From NCBI GenBank assembly GCA_003225595.1, contig QIAR01000177.1, forward strand, positions 1-23,127: DNA of 23,127 bases, given 5' to 3'. The position numbers and the translations under genes were made by a program. The notes under the pieces were generated by a model. It saw nothing but the letters and a program-made list of their open reading frames with translations. It did no database searches and was not told where the DNA came from. Each line of letters begins with the position of its first letter. Positions within the stretch are counted from its first letter, which is position 1. Source of the stretch: Acidobacteriota bacterium (GTDB lineage: Bacteria; Acidobacteriota; Terriglobia; Terriglobales; Acidobacteriaceae). Below are positions 1 to 5,286 of the stretch, one piece after another.

Positions 1-1
1 T

Positions 2-67
2 GAGGCGTACCGGAGAGCGTTTGCGAAGAACAGGGAGCAGGACTCACCCATCTGGTATAAGGATTAG
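2..67 (+). CDS. C-terminal end of an unidentified protein (cut by window edge)
   Basis: Reading from base 2, 21 sense codons run to a TAG at 65-67, giving a hydrophilic tail that ends in IWYKD. The composition (Arg, Lys, Glu, Asp, aromatic end) looks like a genuine protein C-terminus. The rest of the gene lies outside the window, so neither family nor function can be given. It could be chance, because 21 codons is a short open stretch. Confidence 0.35.
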   Translation, partial: EAYRRAFAKNREQDSPIWYKD

Positions 68-504
68 TGTTGAAATATCGCCTTATCACTCACGATTCCA
101 GAATCGGCTCGTCACCTGGGCGTGTGATCGGCTATACGAAAGGAATCGAAACGAGACTCCAGGATTAGTAACTAGAAGTCTTAGGGCTGTATCTGAAGCG
201 CCCGCGAGCGAAGACTTGCGGATTAAGAACACGGTGTACGGGCGCTTCAGATACAGCGACTTGAAGGAAGCCTCCCTTCGTGGCTATGGGTTTTGTATAG
301 GGTTGGTCCGGTTCTGCAGGCTATCAGGATTACCATTGCGCACGGTGCAGCAGGGTTGCAGTGTGGGGTAACAGAGGGGAGAGGCGCGACGAGTGCCTAC
401 GAAAGTCTGGATTGAAGAGCAGTTTTGCATTGCTGAGAGATACGAGACATAGAGCCAGCGTGGGTGCCGAAGCACGAGGAAGAAGGGAGACTGGGGATGT
501 GGAT
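68..504. other. Non-coding stretch downstream of the IS91-like transposase
   Basis: I see no credible gene in these 437 bases; open frames on either strand have no recognisable domain and no good start. It holds the 19-bp inverted repeat at 186-257 and a 9-bp direct repeat, AGGATTAGT, at 60-68 and 161-169. As this is the region 3' of the transposase, it should contain the element's origin-side end (oriIS), but I could not fix the exact terminus. Confidence 0.5.
186..257. repeat. Perfect 19-bp inverted repeat with 34-nt spacer
   Basis: The left arm GCTGTATCTGAAGCGCCCG (186-204) is exactly complementary to the right arm at 239-257. The 34-nt spacer is not itself palindromic. As single-stranded DNA or RNA it would form a very stable stem. 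It lies about 250 bp beyond the stop codon of the HUH transposase, so it may be part of the origin end of that element, a recombination site for the associated tyrosine recombinase, or a small MITE-like element with terminal inverted repeats. The tail has no T-run, so it does not look like an intrinsic terminator. Confidence 0.85.
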
Positions 505-1695
505 TCATGCTGCGCACTGGCCGGGATGAGGTGGAGATCTGAGGAGGAGTTGCGTCGCAGAGAGCCGCTCGACGACCTGCATGATTCCGCCACAGAGCGG
601 ACAGTTCCAGAGCGAGCCCGCGGAGAGGGCAGCCGGGGAGGGAGGGCGTGCTGGTGGTTGATCGGATGGCTGGAGAAGGCGGAAACAAAGTGGAAGCAGT
701 TCCGCGCGCCGCCGGTTTGCGAGGAAACCGAAGTTGCGAATGCGCATGAAGCGGCACGGCAGGAGATGAAGCAGGAAGCGACGCAGGAACTCATCGACCG
801 GCAGAGTCATGACCCGCTTGCGATTGTTGTGAGCGGAATCTCGCCATCGGAATCGAATGCAGCCGTCAGCGAGGGCAAGCAATCGGTGGTTGGAGATGGC
901 GATGCGATGGGTGTAGGCGCCGAGATAGCGCAACACGTGTTCTGGGCCGCCGAAGGGCGGCTTGGAGTAGACGACCCAATCCTTGCGGAACAGTAATCTG
1001 AGCCATGATGCGAAGGCCCGCGGTTCGGCAAGTGGAGCGAGCTGGCCGTGGAACTCAAGCGTGCCGTTGCGGAAAGCAGTCTTGAGGGCAGCGACAAACT
1101 TACCGCGGAAGACACGGCTGAGTACCTTGACGGGAAGAAAAAAGGACGGGCGGGATGAGACCCAGCGAGCATGGTCCGGAGCGAGGCCACCAGCGGCGAC
1201 CACGCAATGGATATGAGGATGATGCTGCAGTCGCTGATCCCAAGTATGGAGCACGCTGAAGAAGCCGATCTCTGCGCCCAGGTGGTGGGGATCGCGAGCG
1301 ATCTCCAGCAGGGTTTCGGCACTGGCGTGAAACAGCAGCTTATAGATGAGTCGTTTGTTCTGCAGTGCGAGTGGAGCGAGTTCCCGCGGCAGTGTGAAGA
1401 CTACGTGTACGTAGCGGGTGGGCAGCAGTTCCCGCTCCCGAGCCTGGAGCCAGCGCAGGCGGGCGTTGCCCTGGCACCGTGGACAATGCCGGTTACGGCA
1501 CGAGTTATACGAGATGGCAGTATGTCCGCAGTCCGAGCACTGATCGCGATGTCCACCTAGCGCGGCGGTTCGGCAGCGCGTGATGGCCAACAACACCTTT
1601 TGGTGTTGTCCGGTGATCCACTTGCGACTTCGCTCGACGAAAGGCTGTCCCGCATAGCGAACGATGTCGGCCACCTCTAGAGGAGGCCGGCTCAT
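505..1695 (-). CDS. IS91-family HUH (Y1) transposase
   Basis: This 396-aa protein is a rolling-circle transposase that nicks and rejoins single-stranded DNA. The N-terminus carries the family's zinc-binding domain, with cysteines at 53, 56, 66, 71 and 74. The metal-binding HUH motif is visible as HPHIHC (His159, His161, His163), and the likely nucleophilic tyrosine is Tyr261 in GAYTHR. A start upstream of 1695 is possible in frame, but ATG at 1695-1693 overlaps the recombinase stop (ATGA) and gives the expected N-terminus, so I chose it. It is probably translated by coupling to the recombinase. Length is usual for the family and there is no frameshift. The family assignment is secure; the exact IS name is not determinable here. 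Confidence 0.9.
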   Translation of the reverse strand: MSRPPLEVADIVRYAGQPFVERSRKWITGQHQKVLLAITRCRTAALGGHRDQCSDCGHTAISYNSCRNRHCPRCQGNARLRWLQARERELLPTRYVHVVFTLPRELAPLALQNKRLIYKLLFHASAETLLEIARDPHHLGAEIGFFSVLHTWDQRLQHHPHIHCVVAAGGLAPDHARWVSSRPSFFLPVKVLSRVFRGKFVAALKTAFRNGTLEFHGQLAPLAEPRAFASWLRLLFRKDWVVYSKPPFGGPEHVLRYLGAYTHRIAISNHRLLALADGCIRFRWRDSAHNNRKRVMTLPVDEFLRRFLLHLLPCRFMRIRNFGFLANRRRAELLPLCFRLLQPSDQPPARPPSPAALSAGSLWNCPLCGGIMQVVERLSATQLLLRSPPHPGQCAA

Positions 1696-2576
1696 GCGCT
1701 CGGTGTGTGCCCTCCTTCTCCACGGATCGTCAATGCATCCAGAGGGCTGCAAGTGGCGCTGAGATGACGACGGGAGAGATGCAGGTAGATCGTTGTTTCC
1801 TCCAGGTCACGATGCCCCAACAGCATCTGGATGGTGCGCAGGTCGGCACCAGCTTCCAGCATGTGGGTAGCGAAGCAGTGACGCAGGGTATGAGGATGAA
1901 TGAGCTTGTCTTCCAGCCCGGCGCGTTGCGCAGCGCGCTGACAGGCTGTCCAAAGAACCTTAGTGCTGACCGGATAGTTCGCCGTGTGCCATCGGTTACC
2001 CGGAAACAACCAGTTCGTGGTTTTGCGTCGCAGCCCGCGCCAGTAGACGCGCAGTGCATCGAGCAGCTTCGGGCTGAGCATGACATCGCGGTCCTTGCGG
2101 CCCTTGCCTCCTCGGATATGTATGACCATTCGCTGGCTGTCGATATCGCTGATCTTCAGGTGCGCGACCTCTGCGCGCCGTGCGCCTGTGGCGTAGAGGG
2201 TCATCAGCAAGATGCGATGAAAGGGCAACTCCGCCGCGTCGATCAGACGTGCTACTTCTTCCGGACTGAGTATCTGCGGCAGGTGCAGAACTTTCTTCGG
2301 GTATGGCGTTTCGGCAACGCTCCAACCTCGTTTTAAGACCTGAACGTAAAAGAAGCGCAGAGCTGCTAGTCGCTGCGTTACGGTGTTCGGTGCCAACTTC
2401 CATCGAGTGAAGAGCAGGGCTTGATACTGGCGAATGTGCTCCGGACCGAGCTGATCGGGTGAACGACGGAAGTAGTCGCTGAAATGCTCCACCGTGCGAA
2501 TGTAGGTGCGGATGGTTGACTCGGCGTAGTTGCGGCGCCTCAACTCCTCAAGCATGATCTGGCGTAGATGTGTCAC
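1692..2576 (-). CDS. Tyrosine recombinase (XerC/D-like integrase)
   Basis: A 294-aa site-specific recombinase. Residues 1-90 form the SAM-like core-binding domain and about 100-275 the catalytic domain. The full catalytic set is visible: Arg133 (in TGARRAEV), Lys158 (GGKGRKDR), His229 and Arg232 (HTLRH), His255 (LLGH) and Tyr264. An ATG nine codons upstream exists, but a strong GGAGGA sits 9 nt before GTG at 2576-2574, and translation from there starts MTHLRQIM as in related proteins. The last codons overlap the transposase start. In this setting it probably serves element transposition or resolution rather than chromosome dimer resolution. A housekeeping Xer role is unlikely because of the overlap with a transposase. 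Confidence 0.88.
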   Translation of the reverse strand: MTHLRQIMLEELRRRNYAESTIRTYIRTVEHFSDYFRRSPDQLGPEHIRQYQALLFTRWKLAPNTVTQRLAALRFFYVQVLKRGWSVAETPYPKKVLHLPQILSPEEVARLIDAAELPFHRILLMTLYATGARRAEVAHLKISDIDSQRMVIHIRGGKGRKDRDVMLSPKLLDALRVYWRGLRRKTTNWLFPGNRWHTANYPVSTKVLWTACQRAAQRAGLEDKLIHPHTLRHCFATHMLEAGADLRTIQMLLGHRDLEETTIYLHLSRRHLSATCSPLDALTIRGEGGHTPSA

Positions 2577-2580
2577 AGAG

Positions 2581-2594
2581 ATATCTCCTCCTCT
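2581..2594 (-). promoter_or_regulatory. Ribosome-binding site that decides the recombinase start
   Basis: On the minus strand the stretch reads AGAGGAGGAGATAT. It lies inside the longer ATG-started reading frame and just ahead of GTG (2576-2574), which favours GTG initiation over the upstream ATG at 2603. Confidence 0.6.
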
Positions 2595-2872
2595 GCGACA
2601 CAACCTAGCTCAACTCACATGCTGCCCACCCGAGGCACGCGAATGCGTCCGCCGCGCCAGCGGGCTTCGTTCAAGTCGGCTTGTAGGAAGTTTCACCACA
2701 TAGGTCCCGACAAACGCGCTTGTGACCATGTTGCTTCGGGATTGCCGACCGCTCGCAAGTTAACTGGGCGGCCCACCTGACCGCGTGGCCGGTTGCGTGA
2801 AGCTGGTTAATCTACAAGGCAAAGGGGATGTCGCAAGCGTACGGCCAATGTCTCTCAATCTCTGAAAACATC

Positions 2873-2949
2873 TGGTACCAGCGGAGAGATTCGAACTCTC
2901 AAACACCCGTTTCTAAGACAGGCTGCTATTCCAATTCGCACACGCTGGC
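2873..2949 (-). tRNA. tRNA with anticodon UAG (Leu codon CUA), short variable loop
   Basis: The minus strand folds into a full 77-nt cloverleaf with encoded CCA. Acceptor GCCAGCG pairs with CGCTGGT (one G-U); the T-arm is GAGAG/TTCGAAT/CTCTC; the anticodon stem is CCTGT/ACGGG around loop CTTAGAA, giving anticodon UAG at positions 34-36; the D-arm has 3 pairs and GG in the loop. UAG would read CUA (leucine), but bacterial tRNA-Leu normally has a long variable arm, and here the variable loop is only 5 nt (TGTTT). So the amino acid is uncertain. Divergent class I tRNAs like this occur in tRNA arrays on mobile elements, and the next tRNA-like sequence begins 5 nt away. Confidence 0.82.
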
Positions 2950-2954
2950 ACTCT

Positions 2955-3000
2955 TGGTGCACAGGGAAGGATTTGAACCTCCGCGTCCCACTCAGAGCGG
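2955..3000 (-). pseudogene. 3' half of a second tRNA (truncated)
   Basis: On the minus strand there is a T-arm (GGAGG, TTCAAAT loop, CCTTC), a 3' acceptor strand CCTGTGC, discriminator A and encoded CCA. The matching 5' acceptor strand GCACAGG is not found where it should be, and the anticodon arm is poor: a strained stem with loop CTCTGAG would give CUG (Gln). I read it as a truncated or rearranged tRNA. Its CCA is only 5 nt from the 5' end of the neighbouring tRNA, as in a tRNA array. tRNA 3' ends are also common integrase attachment sites, so truncation by integration or excision is possible. Confidence 0.55.
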
Positions 3001-3043
3001 AATATGGGTTGCCGTTGACGGCGGCGTAGCAGCCTCGTTGTTT

Positions 3044-3307
3044 TCACAGAACGGACAGAAGCCACTGTCCTTCCTGAATTTCTTGAACTGAAAGTCCAAT
3101 GGCTGTACCCCCATCCCTTTCGGCCACAATCACCCGGCGGTCAGTGAAGATGTCCTTTCGCATTTGGGACATGTAGGCGCCCCACTCAGCAGTAGACTCG
3201 CAAGCACCCAGAATATCCAGCAGGATACGGCAGCGCAATTTTTCCACCGGAGATATCCAGGTAGGACAGGGCAAATTGCTCGCGCAAAGGTTTCCTTTCT
3301 TCGTCAT
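3044..3307 (-). CDS. Small hypothetical protein (possibly frameshifted)
   Basis: An 87-aa frame with a good ribosome-binding site (GGAAGG, 6 nt before ATG at 3307). The middle, from VEKLRCRILLDILGAC to RRVIVAERDG, has the feel of a real soluble protein; I recognise no family. In a run of five G near 3110 a single-base change would switch to another frame. That frame continues with PLDFQFKKF and a CPFC motif and ends at 2992, overlapping the truncated tRNA. Either end could be the true one. It may be a decayed gene left beside the mobile element. Confidence 0.3.
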   Translation of the reverse strand: MTKKGNLCASNLPCPTWISPVEKLRCRILLDILGACESTAEWGAYMSQMRKDIFTDRRVIVAERDGGTAIGLSVQEIQEGQWLLSVL

Positions 3308-3476
3308 CGCTGACCTTCCAGCGGGAGTCAGATAGCCAGGAGTCGAGTTGCGTGACTACGGCTACAACAGATTGTGATGCTGGTCACGGTAGTCCTTCGA
3401 GGTGCGGGACTGTAATTGGACTGTCGTAGGGTCCTAATTTACAAACGCATTGAACGTTTGAAACAGCGAGGTTAGT

Positions 3477-3722
3477 ATGGACAAAGAAAAGATTGACCAC
3501 ACATTCTGTGCGAGACGGGAAAGCATGTACACCTCGGAGCTTGAGCGACTGTCGAGCGATCCGGCGCTCGCCAAACACCCCAACCCCAAGTTCCAAGCCA
3601 AGTTTCGTGATCCTGATGAACTGTACGAAGAAGAGCCGACCGACACCGGAGTTGTTTCGTCAGGACTATGCGCACAACCGTACCGGACTGGCTGGGAGTT
3701 GCGCAGGAGCCCGAAGGAGTAG
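3477..3722 (+). CDS. Small hydrophilic hypothetical protein
   Basis: An 81-aa protein with start ATG 3477 preceded by a weak GAGG-type ribosome-binding site. It is acidic and polar, with no membrane segment or signal peptide, and two cysteines (11 and 65). I do not recognise it. It lies 89 bp upstream of gdhA on the same strand, so it might be co-transcribed with it. A chance frame cannot be excluded, since the antisense and third frames here are open too. Confidence 0.35.
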   Translation: MDKEKIDHTFCARRESMYTSELERLSSDPALAKHPNPKFQAKFRDPDELYEEEPTDTGVVSSGLCAQPYRTGWELRRSPKE

Positions 3723-3799
3723 CGACCCAACCCAACCCCGATTGGTTGTAAGGTGACTGCAATCATGGTCTCAGGGCAACTCTCGCGAGCTGCGAGGAC

Positions 3800-3805
3800 A
3801 GGAGG
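3800..3805 (+). promoter_or_regulatory. Strong Shine-Dalgarno of gdhA
   Basis: A perfect AGGAGG lies 6 nt before ATG 3812 and fixes the start of the glutamate dehydrogenase gene. Confidence 0.75.
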
Positions 3806-3811
3806 ATTGTT

Positions 3812-5212
3812 ATGAGCGCTGGTATTATGCCCCCGCCCGGAATCAAAGCTCCGGGCGATTACATTGAAGAAGTAATGAACCAGGTAAAAGCGAAGAACCC
3901 CGCTGAACCCGAATTCCACCAGGCAGTCCAGGAAGTGTTCGAGTCTCTGCGCCTCGTGCTGACGAAGCATCCAGAATACAAGGCGGCCCGCATTCTGGAG
4001 CGCATCGTAGAACCCGAGCGCGTAGTCATGTTTCGCGTGCCCTGGTTCGACGATCAGGGAGACATTCAAGTGAATCGTGGGTTCCGCATCGAGATGAACA
4101 GCGCAATCGGACCGTACAAGGGCGGGCTGCGCTTCCATGCTTCGGTCAACCTCGGAATCCTGAAGTTCCTGGCATTCGAGCAGGTGTTCAAGAACTCGCT
4201 AACGACACTGCCGATGGGTGGTGGAAAGGGCGGATCGGACTTCGATCCGAAGGGCAAGAGCGACAACGAGGTCATGCGGTTCTGCCAAAGCTTCATGACC
4301 GAGCTGGCGCGGCACATCGGACCGGACACCGATGTCCCGGCAGGCGATATTGGGGTTGGCGGACGGGAGATCGGTTTTCTGTTTGGCCAATATAAACGCT
4401 TGCGCAACGAGTTTACGGGAGTACTGACCGGCAAGGGCCTGAACTGGGGCGGTTCGCTCATCCGGCCGGAAGCTACCGGGTACGGTTGCGTGTACTTCGC
4501 CGCCGAGATGCTGAAGACTCGCCAGGAGTCGCTAGAAGGCAAGCTCTGCCTGGTCTCGGGGAGCGGGAACGTTTCCCAGTACACAGTGGAGAAACTCCTC
4601 GATCTGGGAGGGAAGCCGATCACGCTGTCCGACTCGGAGGGCGTAATCTACGATCCAGACAGCATCGATCGCGAAAAGCTGGCTTGGGTCATGGAGCTCA
4701 AAAATGTGCGCCGTGGCCGCATCCGTCAATATACCGACAAGTTCAACAAGGCGATCTTCATGCCCACGGACATCAAGCTCGATCACAACCCGCTTTGGAA
4801 CATCAAGGGTGACTGTGCCTTCCCAAGCGCCACGCAAAACGAGATCACCGCGAAGGATGCGGCAAACCTCATCACGAACGGTGTCAAGCTCGTCGCCGAG
4901 GGCGCGAACATGCCCAGCACGCTCGAGGCCGCCAGGATGTTCCTGGATGCCGGGATTCTGTATGGACCTGCCAAGGCCGCGAACGCGGGCGGCGTGGCTA
5001 CGTCCGGCCTCGAGATGGCCCAGAACAGTGCGCGGCTGAGCTGGACCCGTGAAGAGGTGGATGATCGGCTGCACAAAATCATGATCGCGATCCACAAGAA
5101 CTGTTACGAGACGGCGGAGACCTACGGGACTCCCGGCAATCTCGTGAACGGAGCAAACATCGCCGGCTTCCTAAAGGTGGCCAATGCCATGCTGGACCAG
5201 GGACTCGTCTGA
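3812..5212 (+). CDS. gdhA: NADP-type glutamate dehydrogenase
   Basis: A 466-aa cytoplasmic hexameric-type enzyme that reductively aminates 2-oxoglutarate with ammonium to glutamate. The family blocks are in order: the Lys103 region (GPYKGGLRFH), the catalytic lysine Lys139 (GGGKGG), Asp179 in PAGDIGVGGREIG, and the dinucleotide-binding turn SGSGNVSQY at 249-257 of a Rossmann domain. Length and the block structure match the small-subunit (about 450 aa) bacterial GdhA class, which is usually NADPH-specific; cofactor preference is inferred from class, not proved. A perfect ribosome-binding site supports the start. A strong hairpin follows the stop, so the gene probably ends its own transcript and is separate from the downstream kinase-like gene. 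Confidence 0.96.
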   Translation: MSAGIMPPPGIKAPGDYIEEVMNQVKAKNPAEPEFHQAVQEVFESLRLVLTKHPEYKAARILERIVEPERVVMFRVPWFDDQGDIQVNRGFRIEMNSAIGPYKGGLRFHASVNLGILKFLAFEQVFKNSLTTLPMGGGKGGSDFDPKGKSDNEVMRFCQSFMTELARHIGPDTDVPAGDIGVGGREIGFLFGQYKRLRNEFTGVLTGKGLNWGGSLIRPEATGYGCVYFAAEMLKTRQESLEGKLCLVSGSGNVSQYTVEKLLDLGGKPITLSDSEGVIYDPDSIDREKLAWVMELKNVRRGRIRQYTDKFNKAIFMPTDIKLDHNPLWNIKGDCAFPSATQNEITAKDAANLITNGVKLVAEGANMPSTLEAARMFLDAGILYGPAKAANAGGVATSGLEMAQNSARLSWTREEVDDRLHKIMIAIHKNCYETAETYGTPGNLVNGANIAGFLKVANAMLDQGLV

Positions 5213-5239
5213 GTCGCGGGCCTGGGTGGCGAGCGTTAG

Positions 5240-5268
5240 GCGGGGTGGACAAGGTCCACCCCGCGTGT
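5240..5268 (+). terminator. Intrinsic terminator-like hairpin after gdhA
   Basis: GCGGGGTGGAC (5240-5250) and GTCCACCCCGC (5254-5264) form a perfect 11-bp, GC-rich stem with the tri-loop AAG, followed by GTGTTTT. The U-run is short but the stem is very strong. It lies 28 bp after the gdhA stop. It overlaps an in-frame GTG at 5245, which argues against that codon as the start of the next gene. Confidence 0.75.
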
Positions 5269-5286
5269 TTTGGCCAGGACTTGCTC

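Larger units (their letters stand above)
505..2594 (-). mobile_element. IS91-like element with tyrosine recombinase and HUH transposase
   Basis: Two intact minus-strand genes, a XerC/D-like recombinase followed by an IS91-family transposase, overlap by 4 bp and form one transcription unit. Pairing of a phage-integrase-type gene with an IS91 transposase is a known arrangement in a subgroup of IS91-like elements. The limits given are the coding core plus the ribosome-binding site; the real ends lie outside it. IS91 elements lack terminal inverted repeats and move by rolling circle, so ends cannot be read from one copy. Both genes keep their catalytic residues, so the unit may be active. Confidence 0.75.

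Noticed and set aside
186..257. Reading the inverted repeat as a CRISPR unit or intrinsic terminator
   Set aside because: There are only two arms in inverted, not direct, orientation, and no T-run follows the stem.
361..996. 211-aa plus-strand ORF
   Set aside because: Antisense to the end of the transposase, with low-complexity Arg/Glu-rich sequence and no domain.
1707..2336. 209-aa plus-strand ORF
   Set aside because: Antisense shadow of the tyrosine recombinase, whose catalytic residues are all intact.
2828..3091. 87-aa plus-strand ORF (RRDSNSQTPVSKTG...)
   Set aside because: This is the well-known false protein made by translating the antisense of tRNAs; it lies over the tRNA and the tRNA 3' half.
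5245..5286. GTG start at 5245 for the receiver/PEP-binding protein
   Set aside because: The codon lies within the stem of the gdhA terminator hairpin; ATG 5287 in the same frame is a better start.
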